A stretch of DNA of 64,000 bases from Solibacillus cecembensis. GTDB lineage: Bacteria > Bacillota > Bacilli > Bacillales_A > Planococcaceae. Position 1 is the stretch's first letter. The number at the start of each line of letters is the position of its first letter. Location: assembly GCF_001439635.1 (NCBI RefSeq), contig NZ_LMBZ01000003.1, forward strand, positions 3,835 to 67,834, read 5' to 3'. The notes below the pieces were generated by a model. It did no database searches and was not told the origin of the DNA. It saw nothing but the letters and a program-made list of their open reading frames with translations. Shown here piece by piece: positions 43,157 to 53,143 of the stretch. Made by a program: the position numbers and the translations under genes.

Positions 43157-45238
43157 TTAATCGTTTTTCCCTTTTCCTAAAAGCTTATTAGAAATCACAA
43201 GCCCGATTGCACCGATTAACATAAATAAAATCGAACGAATCAGAATGTCGAGTGTAGATAAATCAAAGAAAATCATTTTAATGATCCCCAAAAAGAGTAG
43301 AATAATACCGGTTAATTTCAGCTGTTGGTAGCTTCGTTGTGCTGCTAAAAACAGCGACAAGCAAGCAATAACGAAAATCGAAACGGTATTCAAAATAACA
43401 GCTGTGCTCCAATTAATGAGTTCATGAAAATTCATGAAGTATGTTGTGCTAAAGAGCCAAACAACGGAAAGTATCATTCCAACAAGCGTAAATGGCTCTG
43501 TATACTTAGTGGAAAGAGGTTCGTATTGTTTGGAAATTCTGCCATGCTTCCATAAGTCTGCTATAACAGCCCAGTAAATCACGATATATATAATACGGAT
43601 GATGAGTGCAACTGTAATTGCTCGTACATCGATCCATAGAGTCATCATTAATACGAGTGCTGCAAATCCGTAAATTACCGTAGCAAGGACTGGAAGCGAC
43701 CGACCAATCTGTGTACGATTAAAGGTAAGAACCAATGCCAGCCCAATTGCAATCGCACTAAACAAGAAGTAGGAAGTAAATCCTGTTGGCATATATGCCC
43801 AATCTAATTTCCAAATGTACAGAAGAACGACCACATATAAAAGACTGGGGTAAACATCCTCTAAACCAATCTCCCAATTTTTATCTTCACTCGATGTCTG
43901 CTCATAGTGGCGAAGTATCCAATATAATGCAAACAGCATGACAGTGACGACTACAATCGTCAAATGCTCAATAGAGAAAAATGGCTGAACTAAATAATAG
44001 ACAAGCACGAAAAATGAAAGTATTGAAAACGTAATGCCTTGCAAATATTTCATGACTACAATCGCATGCTTCACGGCAAGGACCAACCCAGCAAATGATA
44101 CGACAATCATTAGCAGTAATATGACCTCGTTTGAAATATTGAGCTGCGCAACAAAGTTTAAAATTGTAAGGGTTGATAATGTACCGAACATGTCGATTAA
44201 TAGTCGATCCTTACGTTTAAATACGATGTATAAAGAAATTGCTAAAATACCAAGTAAGAGAACGAGCACCATAAGCAAGACGACCTCTTTTTGTAAAAGC
44301 ATCGCGTTTATTAAAGATAAAATAATGATCGTAAAGCTAAAGAGCATACCCGCATTTTTTTTACTTTCACTAGAAGATAAGTGTAAATAGCTGCCTAAAA
44401 AGACGCTATACAACGTAACAACGGCGAGTGCGATAAAGACGTTGTGCTCATTATTGAATATAAAAACAAAACCAAATGCCAAAATCGAAAACGCCATCCC
44501 GATATACAGTGCTTTACGTTGTATATGTTTCCAAATAACAACTTGCACAAAAGCGAACAGCAATACGATGAAAATGCCAATAATCAGTGCGCTAAATTTC
44601 ATATATTCAAGTAAATACGGTAGTAATAATGAAGTAAAGATAACGAGCGCGGTTAATGCTTCATTTCCTTTTACATAACTAATTAAAACCCCATACGCAA
44701 TGTAGACAAGTGCGATCATAAGCGCAATGTATAGATGCAGGACATCATATAAAATGGCACCAGCCGCGGTCACTAAAATGCCGACAATGAACGCACCACC
44801 ATAGAGTGACAAAGCGACAACGCGTGATCCTTTTTGCCTTTTTTCCATTATATATGCACATATACCGAGACCAATAGATATCGCAAAGCCACCGATGATT
44901 TTTATACTGTCTGATAAAAAACCGTAATCACTCACAAGCTTTAAGCCCCACAAAACACCGAGTACTAAAATGACCATAAAAATTCTTGGCAATGCCCGTG
45001 TAAACATTTCTTCAAGTGAGCGTTTCTCCAATTTAGGCGCATCTTGTTTTTCGACGATAGATATTTCTTTTGGGACGGGCTGTTTTGGTGGAACGATTGT
45101 TTGTGCTACTATTTTTTGAATAGGTACAGTTTGTTCAAACTTTATATGTTTTTTTAAATGCTGCACTTCTGTACGCAATGTGTGGAGTTCTCGTTCCAGT
45201 GTCTCAATTCGTTCGAGCAACTTGGAGTCCTTTTCCAT
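43157..45238 (-). CDS. DUF2339 large membrane protein
   Basis: The 693-residue protein has an N-terminal coiled coil (LLERIETLERELHTLRTEVQHL) and a Pro-rich linker. From about residue 85 there are about 20 or more consecutive membrane helices to the C-terminus. This layout matches DUF2339 (PF10101). The function is unknown. The start ATG at 45238 follows AGAGGTGG. The frame open to 45271 has no site. Nothing nearby points to a partner. Confidence 0.85.
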   Translation of the reverse strand: MEKDSKLLERIETLERELHTLRTEVQHLKKHIKFEQTVPIQKIVAQTIVPPKQPVPKEISIVEKQDAPKLEKRSLEEMFTRALPRIFMVILVLGVLWGLKLVSDYGFLSDSIKIIGGFAISIGLGICAYIMEKRQKGSRVVALSLYGGAFIVGILVTAAGAILYDVLHLYIALMIALVYIAYGVLISYVKGNEALTALVIFTSLLLPYLLEYMKFSALIIGIFIVLLFAFVQVVIWKHIQRKALYIGMAFSILAFGFVFIFNNEHNVFIALAVVTLYSVFLGSYLHLSSSESKKNAGMLFSFTIIILSLINAMLLQKEVVLLMVLVLLLGILAISLYIVFKRKDRLLIDMFGTLSTLTILNFVAQLNISNEVILLLMIVVSFAGLVLAVKHAIVVMKYLQGITFSILSFFVLVYYLVQPFFSIEHLTIVVVTVMLFALYWILRHYEQTSSEDKNWEIGLEDVYPSLLYVVVLLYIWKLDWAYMPTGFTSYFLFSAIAIGLALVLTFNRTQIGRSLPVLATVIYGFAALVLMMTLWIDVRAITVALIIRIIYIVIYWAVIADLWKHGRISKQYEPLSTKYTEPFTLVGMILSVVWLFSTTYFMNFHELINWSTAVILNTVSIFVIACLSLFLAAQRSYQQLKLTGIILLFLGIIKMIFFDLSTLDILIRSILFMLIGAIGLVISNKLLGKGKND

Positions 45239-45457
45239 ATAAACCACCTCTCTCAATGAAAGTAATGACATGTTATTAGCATAATTTTACACTTCGCTTC
45301 AATATATGTAAAATGTTACCTGTAAATTTCATCTTTTACATGTATTCATTACTTCCCCAAAATACCATACCCGCTAGCAATCAAACGCACACAATACTCA
45401 CCGCTTCATTTCAATATTTGTTATGATGGGATTATATAGAATAGGGGGGCGTGAACG

Positions 45458-46687
45458 ATGAATAATGATTTATTTTTTGACCGCTATTTTTTGAAATCAA
45501 ACGAAATTCTTGAAGCGCCTGTCGAAATTAGACCAGCTATATTTGAAGCGTATATTACGAAAAAAACAGCGCGAACATATAAAAGAATTGCCATGTTAAA
45601 GTTTGGTGAACTACATGACGGAATCCCGCCAGCTGAAATTTTACAGGCAAAATTGACCCATCATAATAAAAGGACTTTACAAGCACCTCTTCATACACTC
45701 GAAACGTGGATTCAACAGGGATGGATTACCGAGGAAATTCGTTTTCATACAGACGGACAAACCGTTAAAGAAGCATATTTTAGAATGGGCATTAGTTTAT
45801 ATACATATTTTGAGCACCAAAATAACGAAAAAAATGCTCAATTTAGCGCCACCTATAACAAACTCATGGATCAGTTTCCAAAGGGAAATGCTGAAATTCT
45901 TGAGCTATTACAACGAAATACATCAGAAACAGAGTTAAAGCAATGTTCACTATTTCCAATCACATGGCCAACTGCAAAGCGGCTGACGTTTCTTGAATTT
46001 TGCATTGCGTTTTTCCAATTAGTCAGTCGCCAGCAATTGTTTGATTTTAAGGAAATTGGTGCGACGTACTTTGATGCAATTGGTGGTTCCAAAGTGTTTG
46101 ATTCGTATAAAAAAGAATTTATTGCCCTGCTTGAGCAATGGTTTGACATGAAGACAAGCGACTGTGGTTTAGTGAGTTTAGGGCAGATTACACCACTGTT
46201 TTTCAGTGGGCAATTAAGTGGCAACTTTAGCAGTTACAATTATGGCTCGATTCATGCATTGACCGATCAAAATATGGTGCATGACCGTTTTACGACAGCG
46301 TGCACGAATATTTGGCTGGTGGAAAATCGCGCAATTTTAACACGGATGAGTACGGAAATGGCGTTTTTACAACGTACGAATAGTTTTGTGTTGTCTATAG
46401 ACGGTCAGTTACGAACTGCACATAAAATGTTGATACGTCAGCTCATGCAATCGAAAACAACCGTATTTATTTGGACAGATTACGATGCAGCGGGCTTGTC
46501 GATTAGTCGCGGGCTTGATGAGTTAATCACGGCAACAAATAAACGTTTTGTCGCCCGGAATGAGCAAATTTTTTCAACCTTTACGGAATATGAAAAGTGG
46601 TTAATAGAGGAGTTACACATTGCTTTTCATGAACAAGAACAGCAGTTAGGAGATGTTGCACAATGGACCCAATGGCTGGAAATGTAA
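45458..46687 (+). CDS. jetD: Wadjet JetD-like TOPRIM nuclease subunit
   Basis: The 409-residue protein looks like the nuclease subunit of a Wadjet system. A topoisomerase-primase (TOPRIM) fold near the C-terminus shows the Glu in WLVENRAIL (about residue 289) and the Asp-x-Asp of WTDYDAAGLSISRGLDELI (about 343-361). These are the metal-binding acids of this family. The N-terminal half is helical with a winged-helix-like region, as in JetD, which binds and bends DNA. AGGGGGGCG precedes the ATG. It is the first gene of the operon, unlike the usual jetABCD order. Its role is to cut plasmids recognised by the SMC complex. Confidence 0.8.
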   Translation: MNNDLFFDRYFLKSNEILEAPVEIRPAIFEAYITKKTARTYKRIAMLKFGELHDGIPPAEILQAKLTHHNKRTLQAPLHTLETWIQQGWITEEIRFHTDGQTVKEAYFRMGISLYTYFEHQNNEKNAQFSATYNKLMDQFPKGNAEILELLQRNTSETELKQCSLFPITWPTAKRLTFLEFCIAFFQLVSRQQLFDFKEIGATYFDAIGGSKVFDSYKKEFIALLEQWFDMKTSDCGLVSLGQITPLFFSGQLSGNFSSYNYGSIHALTDQNMVHDRFTTACTNIWLVENRAILTRMSTEMAFLQRTNSFVLSIDGQLRTAHKMLIRQLMQSKTTVFIWTDYDAAGLSISRGLDELITATNKRFVARNEQIFSTFTEYEKWLIEELHIAFHEQEQQLGDVAQWTQWLEM

Positions 46688-48096
46688 GTGCGCCTATTTC
46701 GATTTTTAATAGTGAAGCGAATACACCTGAGTTGAAAATGACGATGCGTGATTTGGCTTCGTTAGGTGGTGTTTTAAAAGAGCTAGGTGGCGAAAAGATG
46801 TATGATGCACCGCTTGAAATTTTACGTTTTATAAATATTATTCAGTTATTAAATGAAGCGGCACTTGGTATTAATGATCCGATTGAAGATGAAAAAATGC
46901 TGTATTACCGCTATGTACGGACATATAACGATTTGACACCGCCCGATCAAAAGGATATTGAGCATGTCGTTCGTCTGTTACAAACGAATAGTTGGATTGC
47001 CAAACAGTCCCGTCAAATTAAGCTACAAGACCGTGGGAAACGGTTAATGGATGCACTTATCCGTTTAGCGAACGATACGCTAGCTTATTATTTGAAAGAT
47101 GATATTGGTCGCTCGCTATTTCAAGCAAGACGTGATGCGGAAATTAGTGAAGCTTATGATGATAAAGGGGTTTCTGGTGGGAATCGCATTGCGTCCATGA
47201 TTGTGAATGTAGAAGATGCTGTCCAAACATTAGAAAATCGACAGTTGGAGCTTTTAGCAGAAAAAAATGCGTTGCCACAATTGCAAATTATTCATGAGCT
47301 TATGATGGATTTAGAACAGAAAATGAAGGAGCGCCTAGCCCAGTTCCAAACGGTTGAAGAAAGTTTAATAATGACAAATTTAATTCAGCGCGGCACAGTG
47401 GCATTAGCAAAAGGTACGACACTTAGCACAAGTCTTTTGAAGAAATATGTACGCTTTGTCACGATGCAAGAAATTGAAATTCACCAAAACGTTTCCCCTG
47501 AAAAGTTTCGTCAATATATTTTCAAAATGTACAACACTGAAACCGAAACGAATACGCCGAATGTAGAAGATATTTTAAGTTTTATGGAACAAAATTTATA
47601 CGCGGATGAAGCAATGGATGGAATTTGGTTGCCAGTGAAATTTACGTCGCCAATTGGTGGAGCGGATATAGATCTGGCCATTGATTACCTAGAGCATTAT
47701 GAACCGAAAATAAATGAACCTTTGCCTGAAACGGAACTTGAGCAATATGAAGAACAATATGTGGAAGGCCAAACGATTGAAGAAATTTTTAAAAATGCAG
47801 CTTGGGAAGTGACGAAATCTAAAATGGATACGGAAAAGATTGAGCAGCATTTAGCCTTGCATGGTGAAACACAAATTGAAGAGCTCATAGTTCAAACATC
47901 TTCCAGCTCTTGGAGTGATGCAATCAAGTCCTTATTTGTCGTGTCTGCCATGCAGGCGAATAAAAAAGTGGCGTATGTCCCAACCGAAAAGACCATTGAC
48001 TATGAAAAAGAATGGAAGTGGATTAATGATGACGACCGAAAATACACCGTCTCCCCAAGAGAACTTCGAGCAAAACCGCCTGGACGTACTGAATAA
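46663..48096 (+). CDS. jetA: Wadjet JetA-like kleisin subunit
   Basis: The 477-residue protein is rich in helices and has no enzymatic motif. Its position between the TOPRIM gene and the KITE gene, its size and its acidic central linker (ENPNVEDILSFMEQNLYADEA and EPLPETELEQYEEQYVE) match the kleisin that joins the SMC heads. The first start overlaps jetD by 25 bases. An ATG three codons later is possible. AGGAGATG lies 10 bases upstream. Confidence 0.72.
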   Translation: MDPMAGNVSAPISIFNSEANTPELKMTMRDLASLGGVLKELGGEKMYDAPLEILRFINIIQLLNEAALGINDPIEDEKMLYYRYVRTYNDLTPPDQKDIEHVVRLLQTNSWIAKQSRQIKLQDRGKRLMDALIRLANDTLAYYLKDDIGRSLFQARRDAEISEAYDDKGVSGGNRIASMIVNVEDAVQTLENRQLELLAEKNALPQLQIIHELMMDLEQKMKERLAQFQTVEESLIMTNLIQRGTVALAKGTTLSTSLLKKYVRFVTMQEIEIHQNVSPEKFRQYIFKMYNTETETNTPNVEDILSFMEQNLYADEAMDGIWLPVKFTSPIGGADIDLAIDYLEHYEPKINEPLPETELEQYEEQYVEGQTIEEIFKNAAWEVTKSKMDTEKIEQHLALHGETQIEELIVQTSSSSWSDAIKSLFVVSAMQANKKVAYVPTEKTIDYEKEWKWINDDDRKYTVSPRELRAKPPGRTE

Positions 48097-48715
48097 TTTA
48101 AAAATCTATTTATCTATTGAGGAAGAATTAGTATTTATGCGGCTATTGTATTCTTCTTCCTCCACGACGCTGCGTCAAAATTATGGCTTAAAGCGTAATG
48201 AAATTGAAAAGATCCTTAAAATAAAAGGTGATGACGCATTTTTATCTTTTATGGAACGTGTCAATCTTGTAACAGGTCGTTATTTCCAAGTAGTTTATGA
48301 TGATAAGCGTGACCGGGCAGTTGTGTTAATGCGTGTACCAGCGCGTGAAGCGAAAACGACGCTCAATAAAGAATCCCTTGCCATCTTGCTTTACATGTTT
48401 TATCAGCAGGAAGTGTTAAATCATGAGTTTACGCTGCTAGATCAAGTAATAGCGGATTTCGGGCACGAAAATTACAATGCCACACGCAAAATGGTAGCGA
48501 ATATTAAGCCGTTAGAATCGATTGGCGCGGTGGAGAAATATGATATTTCGGCCACTGAAGAAGCGTATAAATTGACTACAATTGGTGTTCATATGTTCTC
48601 TGATTCATTTTTACGCCGAACGCTAGAGTTTTCTCAGGAACGTCAGCTTAGTAAAGAAGAAGTGCTGAAGTTTTTCAAACGCTATAACTTGTATTTAAAG
48701 GAGGATGAGCTATGA
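48026..48715 (+). CDS. jetB: Wadjet JetB-like KITE subunit
   Basis: The 229-residue helical winged-helix protein resembles MukE/KITE components. It has LKIYLSIEEELVFMRLLYSS, a second wHTH-like region ALLYMFYQQEVLNHEFTLLDQVI and the later TIGVHMFSDSFLRRTLEFSQER. The double ATG at 48026/48029 lies after GGAAGTGG. The end overlaps jetC by 4 bases (ATGA), and the start overlaps jetA by 71 bases, so translation is tightly coupled. It should dimerise on the kleisin. Confidence 0.75.
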   Translation: MMTTENTPSPQENFEQNRLDVLNNLKIYLSIEEELVFMRLLYSSSSTTLRQNYGLKRNEIEKILKIKGDDAFLSFMERVNLVTGRYFQVVYDDKRDRAVVLMRVPAREAKTTLNKESLAILLYMFYQQEVLNHEFTLLDQVIADFGHENYNATRKMVANIKPLESIGAVEKYDISATEEAYKLTTIGVHMFSDSFLRRTLEFSQERQLSKEEVLKFFKRYNLYLKEDEL

Positions 48716-51700
48716 TTCCATATCGATTAGCATTTTCAGGTGTACGCGATTTTCCAGCAACGCAATTAACATTTGGCGATGATTTCGAGCATGTGCTGAT
48801 CACAGGTCCAAATGGTACAGGGAAATCGACATTGGCCTTTTGTTTTGGCGCTGTTTTAAATTCATCCCGTGTGTCGCTAGAAGGAATTCGTTCGAATAAT
48901 ATTCCAGATACAAAGGCATGGCGTGCTTCGATTACGTTGACGTTTAAAAATACAGGTAGTTCACAAGTAGATGGTCCCCCATACATTGCGTTTCGTGTGA
49001 ATATTGACCAGCCAAGTGCTAATGCCATTCCGCAACGAGAATATGAAATTTTGTATGGCGAAACAATAGATGGTTTAGTGTTGGAAGATATTTTCCGCTC
49101 AGGTGATAGTCAACAGCGCAATTTTTCTTTGTATACGGAGCAGTTGAAAAAGAAATATAAGATTTTCCCGGATATGTACTATTTAATATGGTATCAGCAG
49201 GAGGTCAATCAATTTGCAGCCTATTCACCTGAAGAGCGCTTTCGTCGATTTAGTGATATGTACGGTATTTCAGATATTCAGCAAAAATGGGAAACGCAAA
49301 TTGCTCAACTAAGTGAGCTTGCTGTTGTACTGAAGGAATCACAGCAATTTGTGAATAATGCCAACCATGAGTTAAATCGTGCACAAAATGAATTAAATGA
49401 TTATCATGCCAACCAACAAAGAATGGCTACATCTGGTAAACAGTTGATTTTAACAACGAACACATTAAAGCATATGGAACAACAGGTGATTACCGCTAGT
49501 GAGAAAAAAATGGCGGAAATACACGTAAACATGGAGGATAATTCAAAAAAAATAAAGGTTATTAAGTCGCAGCAAGAACGATTACATAAAGTTTTCATGA
49601 TGAAGCAACAACAACTTCAAGATTTGCAATCGACAAAAAGTAAGAAGCTGGGGCAGGGACAACGTTTTACCGAGGAAATTGCGACATTAGAAGTCGATTT
49701 AATGCATTTACAAAAACAGTTAGCCGAAACGGATCAAGAGCGAAAAAGACTGCGTTATTCAGAAATCGAAACGCAACAACTTTATCAGCAAAAGAGCGAA
49801 CAGCTAGTAGAAAGTGCGACCATGATGGATCGCTTACACAATGATCAAAATGAGCTGTTGGAAGCAATGCAGCAGCACAATCAATTAATTATTAAAAAAG
49901 AGTTCGAACTTCAACAGATTCATGAGCAAAAAGAAGAGATGGAACGAATAAAAAAACAATTTCGCAGTTCTTATGTAGTGAAGGATCAAATTCAAAAGTT
50001 TGAGCAAATCTTAGAAAAATATTTTGAAAACCGTTCGAAATTAGTTGCTGCTAAAAAAACAGTAGAAGCTGAAATTCATTCATTTGAGCAAAATCAAGTG
50101 TACTCACAGCGCCAGCAAAAGGGCTTGCAGGAACTTCGTCAACATAATATTGTAGCCTATGCTTTGCGAGATTTAGTGGAGTTAACAGAAGATGCAATGC
50201 CAGCTGATGAAAGGCGTTTAGATACGATTAAATATAGTATTTTTTACGATGCCAAAATGATTCAGCCCGTCAATGACTTGTATTATGTATCGTTAAAAAG
50301 CATTATTCCAACGCGATTTATTAAGGATTTACCGCAATTGAAATTAACAACGCGCGGGAATTTAACCCAAACCGAGCAAGTTTTTTCCTCAAAGATACTG
50401 TATTGGATTGAGCAATTTTTCATTCAAACACCCAAAATTTCGAGTAATATGCTCGTTGATGAGCGTGGAAGTCGTGGTACTCAGGAGCAAGATACCTTTA
50501 TTTTAAGTGAAAAATCAATCGCTCAAAGCTTGCTACGTCTGCGGAAAGAACATATGAAAATTTCCGAGCAGTTAGCGCAATTAGAACAGAACTATCAGCA
50601 AAATAGTGCAGAGCATAGCAGGTTGCGAAATGCTTTGCCAGATATTCAAAAAGCCGAAGCCTATTTCACACAAGCAAACGATGTTGTGAATCATGAGAAG
50701 TATTTAACCGTTTTGAAGCAGGAACTTACGCAGCTACAAACAACATTGAAAGATAAAGTACAGCAGCTGGCTACGCATAATAGTGATTACGCTGTTTTGA
50801 AATTCGAGCAGAAACAATTGTTAGAGGAGCTAGAAATTTATAAGAAGCTTGGTGCTTTGACAGAGCTTCAAAATCAGTATACCGCTCTTAAGAAAAGCTT
50901 TGATGAAAAGAAAAGCCAATACAATCAGCTGCAAAAAGATATTCGAACGCTGGAAACTTCAATACACCAGTTTGAAGATGAGATTCGTAAGGTGAAAAAT
51001 AACCAGCATCAATTAAAATCAGAATTAACCGATACGGAGCAGGATTTAGAAGGCGCCAATCGTTTGAAAGCGTCTTTAGAAGATACAATCGAGGTGGCGC
51101 AGGAGCAAGTAACAAAACATGAAATCAACCTTGCTGAATTGGCGAGCATTGTATCTAATTTATACACCGAAACGATTATGGAGCCGGTCATTACGGAGTT
51201 TTCGAAAACAAAGATACTGCAAATGAATGTAAATGCTAAGGCTGAATTTTTCGATGCGCGCCAAGCTAAAATCAATCCACAAGCCCCACAAAATTTTGAG
51301 ATCATTCAAAAGGATTATATAGATAAACGTGACACCGTATTAAAAACGGAAAAAATGATTCAAGAGCAACAGCAACATACAGATGAACTCGCTACAAATC
51401 TTGAAAATACGATTAGTATGCAAGTACGTGCACTCCGTCATTTATTTGAAGGGTATATGGATGAGTTTGGCTTTGAAGGAGCAATTGAATGGGAACGTTA
51501 TACCGATAAGCGTGGTCGCACAATTTTCCAGCTATTTTTAAAAGTACGGAAAAAAGGGCATCGTGGTAATTTAACGGAAGTCAGTATTAAAGCACGTAAC
51601 GGCAAGTTTGGGAAAGGTGTTTCGGGTGGTGAAGAATCGTTAAGCTCACTACTTTTTGCATTAGCTTTACTAAAAAACCTCCAAACATCGCCAGGCTTTA

Positions 51701-51918
51701 TTTTACTAGACGAGTTCGACAGTGCACTGGATGAAAATCGCAAAGAAAAGGTATTTGCCTTATACAATCAGGAATTACAGCGTAAATTATTTATTTTATC
51801 ACCTAAAACACATGATGAGCAGTATTACCGCAATTTCTCGCGTGCCTTCATTATTGATCACGACGCACAAATTCCAATTAGTCGTGTGAAAAGTTTGATG
51901 ATGGGGCAGGGGATTTAG
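48712..51918 (+). CDS. jetC: Wadjet JetC-like SMC ATPase
   Basis: The 1068-residue SMC-type protein is the loop-extruding motor of the system. Walker A is ITGPNGTGKSTLAFCFG at about residues 30-46. Two long coiled coils, about 200-510 and 590-850, flank a hinge-like middle around 520-590. The C-terminal head has signature KGVSGGEESLSSLLFALAL and Walker B FILLDEFDSALDENRK. The system family recognises closed-circular plasmids by their size or topology and cleaves them through JetD. This gene completes a four-gene operon and is followed by a strong terminator. Confidence 0.88.
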   Translation: MIPYRLAFSGVRDFPATQLTFGDDFEHVLITGPNGTGKSTLAFCFGAVLNSSRVSLEGIRSNNIPDTKAWRASITLTFKNTGSSQVDGPPYIAFRVNIDQPSANAIPQREYEILYGETIDGLVLEDIFRSGDSQQRNFSLYTEQLKKKYKIFPDMYYLIWYQQEVNQFAAYSPEERFRRFSDMYGISDIQQKWETQIAQLSELAVVLKESQQFVNNANHELNRAQNELNDYHANQQRMATSGKQLILTTNTLKHMEQQVITASEKKMAEIHVNMEDNSKKIKVIKSQQERLHKVFMMKQQQLQDLQSTKSKKLGQGQRFTEEIATLEVDLMHLQKQLAETDQERKRLRYSEIETQQLYQQKSEQLVESATMMDRLHNDQNELLEAMQQHNQLIIKKEFELQQIHEQKEEMERIKKQFRSSYVVKDQIQKFEQILEKYFENRSKLVAAKKTVEAEIHSFEQNQVYSQRQQKGLQELRQHNIVAYALRDLVELTEDAMPADERRLDTIKYSIFYDAKMIQPVNDLYYVSLKSIIPTRFIKDLPQLKLTTRGNLTQTEQVFSSKILYWIEQFFIQTPKISSNMLVDERGSRGTQEQDTFILSEKSIAQSLLRLRKEHMKISEQLAQLEQNYQQNSAEHSRLRNALPDIQKAEAYFTQANDVVNHEKYLTVLKQELTQLQTTLKDKVQQLATHNSDYAVLKFEQKQLLEELEIYKKLGALTELQNQYTALKKSFDEKKSQYNQLQKDIRTLETSIHQFEDEIRKVKNNQHQLKSELTDTEQDLEGANRLKASLEDTIEVAQEQVTKHEINLAELASIVSNLYTETIMEPVITEFSKTKILQMNVNAKAEFFDARQAKINPQAPQNFEIIQKDYIDKRDTVLKTEKMIQEQQQHTDELATNLENTISMQVRALRHLFEGYMDEFGFEGAIEWERYTDKRGRTIFQLFLKVRKKGHRGNLTEVSIKARNGKFGKGVSGGEESLSSLLFALALLKNLQTSPGFILLDEFDSALDENRKEKVFALYNQELQRKLFILSPKTHDEQYYRNFSRAFIIDHDAQIPISRVKSLMMGQGI

Positions 51919-51944
51919 GAGACTTATATGCGATTTTCACAATT

Positions 51945-51991
51945 AGGGCTATTGAGCAGGAATTAAATTCTTGATCAATAGCCCTTTTTTT
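51945..51991 (+). terminator. Terminator of the Wadjet operon
   Basis: AGGGCTATTGA and TCAATAGCCCT form an 11-bp stem around a 19-base loop, then seven T residues follow. Confidence 0.8.
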
Positions 51992-52153
51992 ATCCTGATA
52001 GAAAAATAGCTTATTTGAACAATAAAAAACTGCTTATTTCTTTTTTTACAACGGGAGATTCTGCATTTTGAGTAATATGAATAGGGGATACCTACCGTAT
52101 CATATAGTGGAAGAGACGAGCATTAGTTCTTATTAATCAGAAGGATGGTGTAT

Positions 52154-52786
52154 TTGACGAATCAAATTAATTGGTTTTTAGTGTTGCAATTAGGGATGGC
52201 TCTGTTTTGGATTTTGACGTACATACTAATAATAATGCGGGGATTTCGAGATAAGGCATATGGTATGCCGATGGTCGCAATTTGTGCAAATATTTCATGG
52301 GAATTCATTTTTGCATTCATTTACCCAATAAATGATATTCAACAGAAAATCACGATGATTTGGTTTGCCTTGGATAGTGTCATATTGATGCAATATTTAA
52401 TCTATGGTCGAAAGGAATTTAAAAAATATTTGTCTAAGCATCTTTTTTATTTATCTTTCTTCATAACACTGGGCATTAGTTTTTACATAATACTGATGAT
52501 CACACATGAGATAAATGATTTCGAAGGGAAGTACGTAGCTTTTTCACAAAACTTAATGATGTCGGGTCTGTTTATCTCTTTATTGTTTTGGAGAGGAAAT
52601 TTGAAGGGGCAATCGTTGGCAATCGCGATATTTAAAATGCTGGGTACCCTATGTATATCTATTGGTCTCTATATCTATTTCCAAACCAGCTTGATTACGA
52701 TTATTTCTGTTGCCATTCTAATATATGATTGGATTTACATTGGCTTAGTTTACAAGTTAAATAGAAAAAAATCACTCTTACATTAG
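52154..52786 (+). CDS. PaxB-like transmembrane terpene-cyclase-family protein
   Basis: The 210-residue protein has seven predicted membrane helices and resembles the PaxB/AndB/Pyr4 membrane terpene cyclases of fungi. It has an NWFLVLQLGMALFWILTYI opening, then AYGMPMVAICANISWEFIFA with the conserved Glu, then GQSLAIAIFKMLGTLC, and an Asp-Trp in LIYDWIYIG near the end. The Glu and the late Asp match the two acids essential in Pyr4. The start is the TTG at 52154, with AAGGA 8 bases upstream. An ATG at 52145 overlaps the site. The cyclase reaction is inferred only. No prenyltransferase gene is nearby. Confidence 0.72.
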   Translation: MTNQINWFLVLQLGMALFWILTYILIIMRGFRDKAYGMPMVAICANISWEFIFAFIYPINDIQQKITMIWFALDSVILMQYLIYGRKEFKKYLSKHLFYLSFFITLGISFYIILMITHEINDFEGKYVAFSQNLMMSGLFISLLFWRGNLKGQSLAIAIFKMLGTLCISIGLYIYFQTSLITIISVAILIYDWIYIGLVYKLNRKKSLLH

Positions 52787-52790
52787 TTTA

Positions 52791-52819
52791 AAGACCGACT
52801 AGTAGCACTAGTCGGTCTT
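52791..52819. terminator. Terminator of the terpene-cyclase-family gene
   Basis: AAGACCGACTAGT and ACTAGTCGGTCTT form a perfect 13-bp stem with a 3-base loop, only 4 bases past the stop. Confidence 0.75.
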
Positions 52820-53143
52820 AGTTGTTTATGCCCGGTAAATCGATTGTGTTTTTCCGCGGACTTATACAAAGATTGGTTATAGTACATTAATAGAACCATT
52901 AGTAGTCCAATCTTGTATTTATTCCTAATAAAATAACATAGATTTTTAAAAGTTGGAATACAGTTATGTATGATTCCAATTTTTTTCTGTGTTCAAACTG
53001 CCTAACTACTAACTTTATGCTGGGGGAGATTATTGTTTAGTAAGGTTTTGAAATAGTGTCGAGCCATCTTGTGAAGTTGTATGAAAGAATGGACTTCACC
53101 GGGTGAAAAACAATTCTTTTAGCTAAATAGCATCGGATTTTCG
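52820..53143. other. Intergenic region with hairpins
   Basis: No gene is recognisable. AAGATTGG at 52870 and CCAATCTT at 52910 bracket a smaller CATTAAT/ATTAGTA hairpin. A second stem, TTGGAAT with ATTCCAA and a T-run, lies at about 52953-52987. The two could form a small structured RNA with its own terminator. TTCACCGGGTGAA at 53095-53107 is a palindrome close to the dispersed repeat core. Confidence 0.4.
52953..52987 (+). terminator. Candidate terminator in the 52.8-53.1 kb gap
   Basis: TTGGAATACA and TATGATTCCAA pair (imperfectly) and are followed by seven T residues. Confidence 0.55.
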
